Of a DNA stretch of 28,853 nt, positions 15,475-23,322 are shown piece after piece. Source of the stretch: Lachnospiraceae bacterium (GTDB taxonomy: Bacteria > Bacillota > Clostridia > Lachnospirales > Lachnospiraceae). The translations under genes and the position numbers were made by a program. The stretch covers positions 1-28,853 of the forward strand of contig VSNR01000033.1 in NCBI GenBank assembly GCA_009774345.1. The letters run 5' to 3'. Below the pieces are notes generated by a model. That model was not told the origin of the DNA, did not search any database, and was given only the letters and a program-made list of their open reading frames with translations. The stretch's first letter is position 1; the number at the start of each line of letters is the position of its first letter.

Positions 15475-15891
15475 ATGGATTTTATCAACAAAGTAGGTTC
15501 CACCATTGCAAGAAAGGCAAAAGAGGCGGCTGGGATTTCCAGTTTGAACAGCCAGATTGGTGCGCAGGAAGATATCATCAATAAGCTCTGTCTCGAAATC
15601 GGAAAGACTGTCTACGAGAAAAGACAATTGTTCCCCGATTCTGTGCTCAGCGAGAAATACACTGCGGTGTCCAATGCATACGCTGAGATTGCCCGTCTCA
15701 AATCAGAAATCATCGCTGTCAAGGGCGCAAAACAATGTCCTAACTGCGGCATTGAGGTTGCGATGTCCTCCTCGTTCTGTCCTAGCTGCGGAAGCGCTGT
15801 TCCAACGCCGGAGCCAGAACCCGATGTGGAAAATCTCGAGATTCCGCCGGAGAGTATTATTTATTATCATCAGGAAGACAGACAAAAATAG
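15475..15891 (+). CDS. zinc-ribbon protein with coiled-coil N-terminal half
   Basis: A 138-residue cytoplasmic protein of unknown role. The first 85 residues are helical with heptad-like spacing (LNSQIGAQEDIINKLCLEIG... AEIARLKSEIIAVKG). They lead into a four-cysteine ribbon CPNCGIEVAMSSSFCPSCGS, which should bind one zinc. A Pro/Glu-rich acidic tail follows. AAGGAGA stands 5-6 bases before ATG 15475. Such short coiled-coil plus double-CxxC proteins are common in Clostridia, and I know of no assigned function. It is monocistronic, followed at once by a strong terminator and convergent with the aminopeptidase gene. It could be an adaptor or a nucleic-acid-associated protein. Confidence 0.85.
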   Translation: MDFINKVGSTIARKAKEAAGISSLNSQIGAQEDIINKLCLEIGKTVYEKRQLFPDSVLSEKYTAVSNAYAEIARLKSEIIAVKGAKQCPNCGIEVAMSSSFCPSCGSAVPTPEPEPDVENLEIPPESIIYYHQEDRQK

Positions 15892-15916
15892 CTTTTCACA
15901 TAAAAACTTTCCACAA

Positions 15917-15955
15917 AAAAGACAGCCCTGCCCATTCAACACAGGACTGTCTTTT
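15917..15955. terminator. bidirectional intrinsic terminator
   Basis: Arms AAAAGACAGCCCTG and CAGGACTGTCTTTT pair with one mismatch around an 11-base loop. The arm ends supply a short T-run in both directions, so it can end both the zinc-ribbon transcript and the convergent aminopeptidase transcript. Confidence 0.8.
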
Positions 15956-15960
15956 GAATA

Positions 15961-17352
15961 TTACGCCCTTAAAAACGCCATATACCCCCGCACAGCTTCA
16001 TACACATCTGCCTTGCTGACCACCTCATACGGCGCATGCATATTCAGCACAGACACGCCGCTGTCGATCACATTCATGCCATACTCTGCCAAGAGGTGCG
16101 CGATCGTACCGCCGCCGCCCGCATCCACTTTGCCGAGCTCCGAAAACTGGTACATCACACCGGCATCATCCATGATCCTCCTGATTTCTGCGACATATTC
16201 TGCATTTGCCTCACTCGAACCACGTTTTCCGCGCGAACCTGTATATTTGTTGAAGGCAAGCCCCCGCGCCAGAAATGCGGCATTTTTCTTCTCATATGCA
16301 TCCGCATACAGCGGGTCAAAGCCTGCACTGACATCTGAGGAGAGCATCTTGGAGTTTGCCAGCGCACGGCGGACAAGAAGCTGCGACTCCCTCTCTGCCG
16401 CCGCGACAAGCTCGGCAATGGTATTTTCAAAAAACTGGGAAGCCATGCCCGTCGCGCCGACGCTGCCAATCTCCTCCTTGTCTGCCAGAATGCAGCACAG
16501 GGTATGGTCTGTGACCTCGCCCGCCAGATCGAACATCGCAAAGACGGAGGTGAACGCACACACTCTGTCGTCATGTCCATATGCTAAGATCATGCTCTTG
16601 TCAAAGCCCAGATCCCGCGCCTTCCCAGCGGGAACAATCTCGAGGTCTGCGGAGAGGAAATCCTCCTCCTCTATTCCATAACACTCTGAGAGCAGTTTGA
16701 GAATATTTGCCCGTACTGCTTCCTTGTCCTCTTCTTCGCTCTGCTTGAGCGGGCGGTTTCCAATCAACAGATCAAGTTTCTCACCGGTGATGACCACATC
16801 CGCCTTCTTTGCCATCTGTTCTCCTGCCAGATGAATCAGCAGGTCCGTAATGACAAATACTGGATCGTCGTCCTTTTCCCCGATGCTGATTTTCACAACC
16901 GTGCCATCCTTTTTGACGGCAACGCCGTGAAGTGCGAGCGGGATTGTTGTCCACTGGTATTTCTTAATACCGCCGTAATAGTGCGTGTCCAGATATGCAA
17001 ATCCATCTGATTCATATAATGGATTCTGCTTGACATCAATTCTGGGGGAGTCAATATGTGCCCCGAGAATCCTCATCCCCTGAGATACTGGTTTCTTTCC
17101 CATCTGAAAAAGCACAACGCTCTTGTCCATCTGGACGGCGTAGAGCTTATCGCCCGTCACTGGCCTGCCGCCCTGTTCAATCACGCTGTGCAGTTCTCTA
17201 TAGCCCTGCTGCTGCGCCATTTTAACGACTTGCGACACGCATTCGCGCTCCGTCTTGCCGTTGTCGAGACACTGCTTATAACGGTCACAGACTTCCTTTA
17301 CTTTTGTCATGTCCTCCTCGGTATACTTGAGCCAGAGATTGTCTGTTTTCAT
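15961..17352 (-). CDS. M18-family metalloaminopeptidase
   Basis: A 463-residue cytosolic dinuclear-zinc aminopeptidase that removes N-terminal residues, often acidic ones, from peptides. The M18 pattern is complete: first metal His in ILGAHIDSPRID, bridging Asp in AYGHDDRVCAF, catalytic and metal Glu pair in LADKEEIGSVG, a further Asp in SAGFDPLYAD, and the last His in VLNMHAPYEV. Helices before TDLLIHLAGEQM and the Gly-rich VDAGGGGTIAHLLA fit the tetrahedral-assembly members of the family. AAGGAAG stands about 8 bases before ATG 17352. The chemoreceptor gene lies 36 bases upstream on the same strand with no terminator seen, so read-through expression is likely. The family assignment is secure; the preferred substrate is not. 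Confidence 0.95.
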   Translation of the reverse strand: MKTDNLWLKYTEEDMTKVKEVCDRYKQCLDNGKTERECVSQVVKMAQQQGYRELHSVIEQGGRPVTGDKLYAVQMDKSVVLFQMGKKPVSQGMRILGAHIDSPRIDVKQNPLYESDGFAYLDTHYYGGIKKYQWTTIPLALHGVAVKKDGTVVKISIGEKDDDPVFVITDLLIHLAGEQMAKKADVVITGEKLDLLIGNRPLKQSEEEDKEAVRANILKLLSECYGIEEEDFLSADLEIVPAGKARDLGFDKSMILAYGHDDRVCAFTSVFAMFDLAGEVTDHTLCCILADKEEIGSVGATGMASQFFENTIAELVAAAERESQLLVRRALANSKMLSSDVSAGFDPLYADAYEKKNAAFLARGLAFNKYTGSRGKRGSSEANAEYVAEIRRIMDDAGVMYQFSELGKVDAGGGGTIAHLLAEYGMNVIDSGVSVLNMHAPYEVVSKADVYEAVRGYMAFLRA

Positions 17353-17388
17353 TGATTCTGCTTCCTTCCCTAAACTAATTTAAATTTT

Positions 17389-18735
17389 TTAATATGTAAA
17401 TTTATGTGCCTGCTCCGCCAGCTCTGCCGCCAATGCAGACAGGTTTTGTGACATGCCTGTGATATTGGAAATAAACTGGTCCTGCGTCTCCACTGCTGCG
17501 AGCACTTCCTCGCTACCTGCCGCATTTTCCTCCGACGCTGCGGAGATCTCTTCGATCATCTCCACGATAATCTGCTTGCTGTCCGTCATATTCGTGCTGG
17601 ATTCATACAGCATCTTGACACTGGACTGTACACTCTCAAGACACTGCTCGATCTGTACGAAATTTTCTTTGGTCTCATCGACGCTGCCCTCCTGCTCTTG
17701 GAAAATCCGCTCCATGCTCTCCATGTTTCTCGTTGCATCTGCGGTCTTTTGAAGCAGCTCCTGAATAATCGCACCGATCTCGTTTGTCAGGCTGTTCGTC
17801 TCCTCCGCCAGTCCCCGGATCTCCTCCGCCACAACCGCAAAGCCTTTGCCTGCATCGCCTGCTCTTGCCGCCTCAATCGCTGCATTGAGCGAGAGCAGAT
17901 TGGTCTGGTCCGCGATATCATTAATCTTCTGGCTTGTCGATTCGATTTTCTGTGCCTGCTCGTTATTCTGCTGCATCGCCTCCCGCACAACCGCTATGCT
18001 CTCACGGCTTTTTGCCGTCTTGTCCATCAAGTCCCTGATGGCAGTAAGACCATTGTTTTTCACGCGGTCCATCTCTACTGCATTGCTTCTGAGATTCTCT
18101 GTGTCTGTGATGTTCTGCACAATCAGCCCATCTAGTTTTGCTACTTCATTGGCGCTGGTGGTCGCCTCCCCTGCCTGTGACATCGCTGCATTGCTGAGGT
18201 CATTCATCGTCGTGTTGATCTCATCTGACGAATGTTTGATCTGCGCTGTGTGGTCTGCCAGCGTGCCCGCATTCTCAGCCAGCGCACCGGCGGTCTGGTC
18301 AATCTGTCTCACAATATCGCGCAGATTATCATACATCAGGATGATATTTCTGCTGATACTTCCAATCTCGTCTGTCCTTGTCCTCATCATACGGATTCCC
18401 GCCATGTCCCCCTCTGTCAAATCATAGCGCGCAATCCTGTGAATCTCTAAAACTGTCCTCTTGAGCGGCCTCACAATCAAAAATTCCATAAATACCGCCA
18501 GTATCACCAAAGCGATCACGCCTACCGTAAGGCTCACCGCCGTCGCGGTTCTGACCGTCCCCACAACTTCTGCCCTCGCCTCTGCCATGGAAATGCCAGA
18601 AGTCTTCACAACCTCCCGCTCCATCATTTTGCAGGCGACTACGTTGTTGATGGAAAAAGCAATTGCAAGAACGATAAACATTAAAGCACTGATAGTTACA
18701 ATAATGGAAACTTTCCTGTATTTTTTGTTTTCCAT
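17389..18735 (-). CDS. methyl-accepting chemotaxis protein with a minimal external region
   Basis: A 448-residue chemoreceptor. Two membrane helices (about 11-32 and 65-90) enclose only about 30 external residues, so the usual periplasmic ligand-binding domain is absent. A HAMP domain follows (LIVRPLKRTVLEIHRIARYD), then a long cytoplasmic coiled coil. The signalling tip is fully conserved: DQTNLLSLNAAIEAARAGD, KGFAVVAEEIRGLAEET. Methylation-type Glu/Gln pairs occur in both flanks. Such receptors usually sense internal state, membrane conditions or a partner protein rather than an external ligand. AGGGGAA is 8 bases before ATG 18735. No flagellar or che genes are in the window. Confidence 0.93.
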   Translation of the reverse strand: MENKKYRKVSIIVTISALMFIVLAIAFSINNVVACKMMEREVVKTSGISMAEARAEVVGTVRTATAVSLTVGVIALVILAVFMEFLIVRPLKRTVLEIHRIARYDLTEGDMAGIRMMRTRTDEIGSISRNIILMYDNLRDIVRQIDQTAGALAENAGTLADHTAQIKHSSDEINTTMNDLSNAAMSQAGEATTSANEVAKLDGLIVQNITDTENLRSNAVEMDRVKNNGLTAIRDLMDKTAKSRESIAVVREAMQQNNEQAQKIESTSQKINDIADQTNLLSLNAAIEAARAGDAGKGFAVVAEEIRGLAEETNSLTNEIGAIIQELLQKTADATRNMESMERIFQEQEGSVDETKENFVQIEQCLESVQSSVKMLYESSTNMTDSKQIIVEMIEEISAASEENAAGSEEVLAAVETQDQFISNITGMSQNLSALAAELAEQAHKFTY

Positions 18736-18751
18736 AAGTATGATTCCCCCT

Positions 18752-18770
18752 ATTACAATTTTTTTGTAAT
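18752..18770. repeat. AT-rich perfect inverted repeat in the chemoreceptor leader
   Basis: ATTACAA and TTGTAAT arms flank five T (plus strand). It lies just downstream of the -10 box and covers the expected transcription start of the chemoreceptor gene, where an operator would act. It is AT-rich and could be fortuitous. Confidence 0.4.
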
Positions 18771-18773
18771 ACC

Positions 18774-18802
18774 AGTATAGATTATTTTACCATCAATTTC
18801 AA
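18774..18802 (-). promoter_or_regulatory. putative sigma-A promoter for the chemoreceptor gene
   Basis: TTGAAA (18797-18802) and TATACT (18774-18779) on the minus strand are 17 bases apart, each matching 4-5 of 6 consensus bases. The -35 overlaps the end of the EamA gene. It does not look like a sigma-28 flagellar promoter. Confidence 0.55.
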
Positions 18803-19704
18803 GTTATTTTGTGTTTGGGGAGCTGCACGACAATAATTGCCGCAAAAGCGAGCACGCATCCTGCCAGTTCCCTTGCAGTGAGCGCCTGATGCAGAATCAC
18901 CCATCCCGCCAGCACAGAGATGACAGATTCCAGACTCAGGATCAACGATGCCGCTGTGGGATTCATGCCTTTCTGCCCGATAATCTGGAATGTGTAGCCC
19001 ACGCCGCTTGAGAGCGCACCCGCGTAGAGGATTGGCAGCCACGCCGCAAAGATCTCTGACAGGCGAGGCTTCTCAAAAAGGAGCATCAGCACTGCCCCGA
19101 GCACTGCATTGGTGAGCGTCTGCACGCAGGAGAGCTTCACGCCGTCCACCCGCGGCGAAAAATAATCTACGACCAAGATGTGTACGGCAAAGACCGCGGC
19201 ACAGCCAAGCATATAGAGATCGCCTTTTTGCAGCTTAAAATCTCCTGATGTGATGCACAGCAGATAGAGCCCAAGCGACGCAAGCCCCACTGCCATCCAC
19301 ACCTTAAATCCGGTCTTTTTTTTCAGAAAAATGCCAAAAACCGGGACGAGCACGAGGTACATCGCCGTGATAAAGCCCGCCTTTCCTACGGTTGTATATT
19401 TTACGCCAAACTGCTGCAAGGTACTCGCGGCAAAAAGACATATGCCACAGCATATGCCGCCAATTGCGAGCGCTTTTTTATTTTCCTTTGAATGTATCTG
19501 AATCTGGTTGTCTTTTTTTCTGCGATTGTTGTCCATCACCATAGCGCAGGGCACAAGTACTGCCAGTGCAACCACATTGCGCACGGCGATAAAGGTGAAG
19601 GGGCCCACATAATCCATCCCCACACTCTGCGCGACAAACGCCACACCCCAGACTGCGGCAGCCATAAATAAAATCATGGACTGCCTGAAAATATATTTAT
19701 TCAT
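18799..19704 (-). CDS. EamA-type drug/metabolite transporter
   Basis: A 301-residue inner membrane protein with ten predicted helices arranged as two five-helix EamA repeats. The first repeat starts at ILFMAAAVWGVAFVAQSVGM. The second begins around KGDLYMLGCAAVFAVHILVV and ends with SLESVISVLAGWVILHQ, the family's typical closing segment. A basic, poorly conserved loop (NNRRKKDNQIQIHSKENKK) separates helices 2 and 3. Members export or exchange small metabolites such as amino acids or nucleosides; the substrate cannot be read here. AAAGGAAAA stands about 11 bases before ATG 19704. The Fpg-like gene ends 38 bases upstream on the same strand, with a short hairpin over its stop but no T-run. Confidence 0.88.
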   Translation of the reverse strand: MNKYIFRQSMILFMAAAVWGVAFVAQSVGMDYVGPFTFIAVRNVVALAVLVPCAMVMDNNRRKKDNQIQIHSKENKKALAIGGICCGICLFAASTLQQFGVKYTTVGKAGFITAMYLVLVPVFGIFLKKKTGFKVWMAVGLASLGLYLLCITSGDFKLQKGDLYMLGCAAVFAVHILVVDYFSPRVDGVKLSCVQTLTNAVLGAVLMLLFEKPRLSEIFAAWLPILYAGALSSGVGYTFQIIGQKGMNPTAASLILSLESVISVLAGWVILHQALTARELAGCVLAFAAIIVVQLPKHKIT

Positions 19705-19742
19705 AATCTTTTGTTTTCCTTTTTCATGAACACTGCCAACGG

Positions 19743-20564
19743 TTACCGTCTCTGGCAGCGTTCACAGAAATAAATCGTTCCTCCCATATAGTTTGTCTTG
19801 TGAATCTCACAGCCACACCGAATGCATGGTTCATTCAGGGAATTTTTGCTCAGCTGTGTGATGTAGTTTCCCTTTTGTCCGAACAAATCCCGTTCCGTGT
19901 CGCGCCCGCCCTTGTCTGCCATCGCTTTGAGGATTTGATTCGCAGCATCATACAACGCCCGAAAATCTTCCTCCGGCGCGTCCTGCATCGGATAGCGCGG
20001 GTCTATGCCTGCCTCCCACAAAATGTCCTGCAATACACCGTTTCCAAGCCCCGGAATGCGCTGCTGAGTTGCAAGAAATGCTTTGGCGGACAACTTTTTA
20101 CCCACCGGATATAGAGACTTAAAATAATCAAACGTAAACCCATCCGTGAGCGGATTCGGTTTTGTGCTTGAAGATCTATAATATTCATCCGTGCATTCTC
20201 CCTTTGGATAAACGGTGATTCCTCCATACATCTGAATCGACACAAAAATCCCGGTCTCATCCTCAAAATAGATTGCAAACTGATGCTTTTTTGGAAAATT
20301 TTTTGTGTCATCATAGTAGCGCGGATACGCTCCGTCGTTCAGCACAATCATACTGTCCTCCGTGTTGATTTGCACCATTCCGCCCTGAAAGACCGCGCCG
20401 GTGATGGTCTGCCCTTCCAGATACTCCTCATACTTGTCCACTGCTCCATGAAAGAAAGCAAATTTGTGCGGTGTCTTCAAGATCTCAATGTGGCTGATGA
20501 TTTTTCCCGTCAGGTGTTCGTTGATCTGCTTTGCAATCGTATAGCTTTCTGGTAATTCCAGCAT
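19743..20564 (-). CDS. Fpg/Nei-family DNA glycosylase-like protein lacking catalytic Pro2
   Basis: A 273-residue protein with the complete architecture of formamidopyrimidine-DNA glycosylases, which excise oxidised bases. There is an N-terminal beta-sandwich, a helix-two-turn-helix (about 165-200: RIPGLGNGVLQDILWEAGID), and a C-terminal zinc finger with four Cys (CIRCGCEIHKTNY...FCERC). The usual start is MPELPE; here it is MLELPE, so the nucleophilic Pro2 is replaced by Leu while Glu3 and Glu6 remain. The beta-hairpin Lys (RRGK in Fpg) reads FQGGM, and the Arg of the zinc-finger loop appears to be Gly. GGGAGGG precedes ATG 20564. It could be an inactive DNA-lesion binder, an enzyme using another nucleophile, or a member of a divergent clostridial subfamily. 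Confidence 0.85.
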   Translation of the reverse strand: MLELPESYTIAKQINEHLTGKIISHIEILKTPHKFAFFHGAVDKYEEYLEGQTITGAVFQGGMVQINTEDSMIVLNDGAYPRYYDDTKNFPKKHQFAIYFEDETGIFVSIQMYGGITVYPKGECTDEYYRSSSTKPNPLTDGFTFDYFKSLYPVGKKLSAKAFLATQQRIPGLGNGVLQDILWEAGIDPRYPMQDAPEEDFRALYDAANQILKAMADKGGRDTERDLFGQKGNYITQLSKNSLNEPCIRCGCEIHKTNYMGGTIYFCERCQRR

Positions 20565-20602
20565 GTTTTCCCTCCCTGTTTTGATACTGGTGCACAGTGT
20601 TT

Positions 20603-21052
20603 TTATTCATCTATTTTTCCATGATAGCTGCCTGTAATTTCTATGGTATTGTCATCCGGGTCTTTCAGGCAGAAATAGTAATAGGGATTTCCTGCATTGA
20701 TACAGCGGATTTTTGTCAGATTCGAACCGATTTGAAGGGACTTGATCCGCTCATACTCCGCCTGCAAGTCATCTGAGTTCAGGTTGATGACTACTTTCCC
20801 ACAGTTGGCAGACTCCGTAATGGACACCATATCATCATAGAGAGCGCAGCGCTCCCCTTTGGTTATAACTTCATCTGGATGCGCTGTATCAAACCTGCCG
20901 TTCATGATGGAAAGCGTCAGTCCGCTCGTGTCAAAGACTGCAAAGCGGGTCTTATTCTGTGCATGGACATCCTTCCCGAACAATGCCTTGTAAAATAAAA
21001 TGCTTTTCTCAAAATCCTTTGCGATCAGGTAAATGCTGCTGTAGGTAATCAT
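20603..21052 (-). CDS. VOC-superfamily (glyoxalase-like) protein
   Basis: A 149-residue protein with one vicinal-oxygen-chelate domain made of two babbab units. The start, ITYSSIYLIAKDFEKSILFY, and the end, YYYFCLKDPDDNTIEITGSY, carry the usual hallmarks (residues before FYK and the DPDDNxIEI metal-site Glu). Members include glyoxalases, dioxygenases and antibiotic-binding proteins; the reaction here is unknown. The start is set at ATG 21052 because AAGGAGG stands 8 bases before it; the longer reading to 21136 has no such site. It follows the WYL regulator gene by 71 bases on the same strand, so that regulator may control it. Confidence 0.85.
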   Translation of the reverse strand: MITYSSIYLIAKDFEKSILFYKALFGKDVHAQNKTRFAVFDTSGLTLSIMNGRFDTAHPDEVITKGERCALYDDMVSITESANCGKVVINLNSDDLQAEYERIKSLQIGSNLTKIRCINAGNPYYYFCLKDPDDNTIEITGSYHGKIDE

Positions 21053-21123
21053 GGTAAATGCCTCCTTGTTGATTTTATTACCTAAATCATACCACATCAA
21101 ATTTGACAACAGTCTGTCATATT

Positions 21124-22032
21124 TTAAAAATACCATTCTGCCATTTGCTGGATGCGCCGTTTCATTTCCTGCCGGACTTCCTCCGGGGCGAGCACCTCCG
21201 CCGAGGGACCAAAGCCCAAAAGAACACCATAGCCCCAGTCGTCCATGGACACATGAAAATGCACCATAAAATCTCCATTTGGCAGCATCTCGATTTCTTC
21301 CTCCTCAAAATGGTCATACACTCTGTAGGCTTCCTTTTTGTCAATCCTTACATCGACTACTGTCATGCCAGCGTCCGTCTGTGATCCGCTCCCCTGTGTC
21401 TCTTGTTCCTGACAGACGCATTCCGTTCTTGGCAAAAAAGTTTCTTCCAGTATCATAAGCCGCTTCATGCGAAAGAGTTTGAATATCCGCCAGTCCTCCT
21501 TCTCCCTGCAAAATGCCTTGAGATACCACGTGTATTCCTTAAAAAGCAGCTTCACAGGCTCCACGGTGCGGCGGCTCATCTGTCCGTTCTTTCCATAATA
21601 GTCAAACTGCACCAGACGCCGCGTTAAGATTGCATTTTTGATATTCTCATAGAGCTGTGCCCTGCTCCCGCTCCAGTCTGACAAATCAATCGCAAGCCAG
21701 TCTACTGGATCTGTGCGGAAAAATTCCCCGAGCTTTTGCAGGATATTTTCCCCATCCTGCGCCTTGGTTTCCCTGAGCGATACCAGCCCGGATAAGATTT
21801 CCTGCTGCTCGTCCTTGGTGAGCAGCATTTTGTCCAGCACAAACTGTTCTATCAGACAGATTCCGCCGTTTTTCCCCTTCTTGGCATATATCGGTATGCC
21901 TGCGGCGCTGAGCGTGTCCATATCGCGGTAGATGGTGCGCACCGACACCTCGAAGCGCTCTGCAAGCTCTGCGGCGGTCACAGTTCCCTTCCGCATCAAA
22001 ATATATATCATTCCCAATAAACGATTGATCAT
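21124..22032 (-). CDS. YafY-type HTH and WYL-domain transcriptional regulator
   Basis: A 302-residue regulator. Residues 1-60 form a winged helix of the HTH_11 type (GTVTAAELAERFEVSVRTIY, then RDMDTLSAAGIPIYAKKGKN). The WYL domain (about 135-215) has LVQFDYYGKNGQMSRRTVEP and the Trp-Tyr-Leu core TWYLKAFC. A C-terminal WCX-like extension ends in MKRRIQQMAEWYF. WYL domains bind nucleotides or nucleic acid and control DNA-damage, defence or stress genes. The only nearby target candidate is the VOC gene behind it. There is no good ribosome binding site before ATG 22032; instead a 19-codon leader with a strong site ends in an ATGA overlap with it, so translation is likely coupled. Confidence 0.9.
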   Translation of the reverse strand: MINRLLGMIYILMRKGTVTAAELAERFEVSVRTIYRDMDTLSAAGIPIYAKKGKNGGICLIEQFVLDKMLLTKDEQQEILSGLVSLRETKAQDGENILQKLGEFFRTDPVDWLAIDLSDWSGSRAQLYENIKNAILTRRLVQFDYYGKNGQMSRRTVEPVKLLFKEYTWYLKAFCREKEDWRIFKLFRMKRLMILEETFLPRTECVCQEQETQGSGSQTDAGMTVVDVRIDKKEAYRVYDHFEEEEIEMLPNGDFMVHFHVSMDDWGYGVLLGFGPSAEVLAPEEVRQEMKRRIQQMAEWYF

Positions 22033-22088
22033 AATTTGTCACTTGCTTCCCGAAAGCCCTCATTGTCTGGATTCAGATAGATCCCCAT
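22029..22088 (-). pseudogene. 19-codon leader, likely 5' remnant of an AAA-ATPase-like gene
   Basis: A short frame with a very strong ribosome binding site (AAAGGGAGG, 6 bases before ATG 22088) encodes MGIYLNPDNEGFREASDKL. Its TGA overlaps the ATG of the WYL regulator (ATGA). The MGxYLNPxNxGFxEA opening is what I recall as the start of a large family of clostridial AAA-ATPase-like/PD-(D/E)XK proteins, which continue with a YVDKT motif. Here the frame stops before that point. I infer that a deletion fused the promoter and first codons of such a gene to the WYL gene. It may instead be a genuine coupling leader peptide. Confidence 0.5.
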
Positions 22089-22111
22089 CGCGCGCCTCCC
22101 TTTACAAAAAT

Positions 22112-22141
22112 ATCATAGCAAAATCATATCATAATTTACAA
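22112..22141 (-). promoter_or_regulatory. putative promoter for the leader/WYL transcript
   Basis: TTGTAA (22136-22141) and TATGAT (22112-22117) on the minus strand are separated by 18 bases and precede the leader ribosome binding site by about 10 bases. The surroundings are AT-rich, with ATAGCAA/TTGCTAT inverted arms. Confidence 0.45.
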
Positions 22142-22158
22142 AATATTGCTATCATAAA

Positions 22159-22200
22159 AATAACCTGCACCAGAAGCCCTTTTTTCTGGTGCAGGTTATT
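22159..22200 (-). terminator. strong intrinsic terminator after the AraC-GyrI gene
   Basis: Seventeen-base perfect arms (AATAACCTGCACCAGAA and its complement) enclose an 8-base loop. On the minus strand the hairpin is followed by TTTTTATG, giving a clear end to the AraC-GyrI transcript and insulating the WYL gene. Confidence 0.85.
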
Positions 22201-22213
22201 GTTGGTTAAAGTT

Positions 22214-23182
22214 TTAAAGTTTTTTGACTGGACGGATACATTTCCAGAACCGCTTTGGATCATGGTATAAATAGACAAGTCTGCCGGGGGTCGTATCCAG
22301 ACAGTAGCCGTTTTCCTCGTAGTTGTAATCTGCCATCGCCCGCTCAATTTGCTCCTCCACGCTGCGGTTTTCCTGCTCGTAATCAAACGGTCCATGTTCA
22401 AAGACTACGTACTCTGCCTCGGGTACTTCCATCATACACATCTGCTGCGGCACCTCTCCGTCGTAATCCGCCGGGAGGCGCACCCCATAGCATTCTGCGC
22501 GCGGAATGCCCCAGTCACAGAGCCTGCCCGCCGGGTCATTGATATATGCCATAATCTGGCCGCTGCCGCTGTTTGCCTCACTGCTGCCCTCATCATCCAG
22601 TTTTCCCTTGATGCTGTCAAGCAGGCCGCAGATGGTCTCGCAGTCCTGTCCGGGTATGAGATTTTGCTTCTGCCAGAAGTCCCAATACCCATTGCTCTCA
22701 TAATTCTTGATGTGCAGAAATTTGTGTGCTGGAATTGTCACTAAGTAAATTTTTACATCGTCTGCCGATTTCATCATACCAATCTCTCCTAATCCAAAAA
22801 AGTAGCGGTCAAACGGGTTAATCTTGGTGCGAAGGACAACAGGCGACGGATGTTTCCGATAGACGCTGGGCGCAATTCCGTACATGGTCTTAAATGCCCT
22901 CGTGAATGCCTCGTGTGACGAAAAGCCATAATCACAGGCAATCTCTATCATGCCCCTGTCACTGTCCCGCACTTCCTTCAGGGCAAACGCCATTTTTCTG
23001 TAGCGCAGATAGTCCTTGAGCCGCATACCTGATATTTCCTTGAATTTCCTCGTCGTATGAAATTCGGAATATCCAAGCCGTTTTGCCAGCGCGCACAGTG
23101 TCAACGCCTCGTCATCATGATTTTTGATACAATTGTCGATCTCATCGACAACCATCTGTATCTGCCTCTGCCATTCATACAT
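22214..23182 (-). CDS. AraC-family regulator with GyrI-like effector domain
   Basis: A 322-residue regulator with the domain order of Rob. An N-terminal AraC DNA-binding domain (about 8-112) has two helix-turn-helix motifs: LCALAKRLGYSEFHTTRKFK and MIEIACDYGFSSHEAFTRAF, the latter ending FKTMYGIAPSVYRK. The C-terminal half (about 140-322) is GyrI-like, with VTIPAHKFLHIKNYES, MCMMEVPEAEYVVFEHGPFD and a final WKCIRPVKKL. GyrI domains bind small hydrophobic or drug-like molecules, so this is probably a multidrug or stress-responsive activator. AGGA stands 6 bases before ATG 23182. It is bounded by terminators and so is an independent gene. It is the second GyrI-type regulator in the window, after the MerR protein at 26435. 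Confidence 0.9.
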   Translation of the reverse strand: MYEWQRQIQMVVDEIDNCIKNHDDEALTLCALAKRLGYSEFHTTRKFKEISGMRLKDYLRYRKMAFALKEVRDSDRGMIEIACDYGFSSHEAFTRAFKTMYGIAPSVYRKHPSPVVLRTKINPFDRYFFGLGEIGMMKSADDVKIYLVTIPAHKFLHIKNYESNGYWDFWQKQNLIPGQDCETICGLLDSIKGKLDDEGSSEANSGSGQIMAYINDPAGRLCDWGIPRAECYGVRLPADYDGEVPQQMCMMEVPEAEYVVFEHGPFDYEQENRSVEEQIERAMADYNYEENGYCLDTTPGRLVYLYHDPKRFWKCIRPVKKL

Positions 23183-23292
23183 GTTCTGTCCTACCCCGTT
23201 TCTACCACCCTGTACTCATTATAGAATACAAAGATGATTTCCGCTTGACTTTACTTGCGGTTATTTTCAAAAAGATGCTTTGCAAAAAAGAA

Positions 23293-23318
23293 GCTTTGCA
23301 AATCGACGTCTGCAAAGC
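23293..23318 (-). terminator. intrinsic terminator after the Cro/C1-type gene
   Basis: Perfect 8-base arms GCTTTGCA and TGCAAAGC flank a 10-base loop. On the minus strand the hairpin is followed by TTCTTTTTT. A further copy of GCTTTGCA lies in direct orientation at 23275-23282, next to the T-run. Confidence 0.7.
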
Positions 23319-23322
23319 CCCT

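Noticed and set aside
15557..16681. A 374-codon plus-strand open frame over the zinc-ribbon and aminopeptidase genes
   Set aside because: It crosses a terminator and two well-supported genes on opposite strands. The Ser-rich, Arg-rich translation is typical of a shadow frame.
21104..21119. TGACA/TGTCA dyad between the WYL and VOC genes as an operator
   Set aside because: Five-base arms are too short to distinguish from chance, although the position before the VOC gene is suggestive.
21053..21136. 28-residue N-terminal extension of the VOC protein
   Set aside because: It contains the AAGGAGG ribosome binding site of the internal ATG and does not resemble the VOC fold.
23273..23318. Three GCTTTGCA-type copies as the beginning of a CRISPR-like array
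   Set aside because: The copies are only 8 bases, one is inverted, and the spacing is irregular. A terminator hairpin explains two of them.
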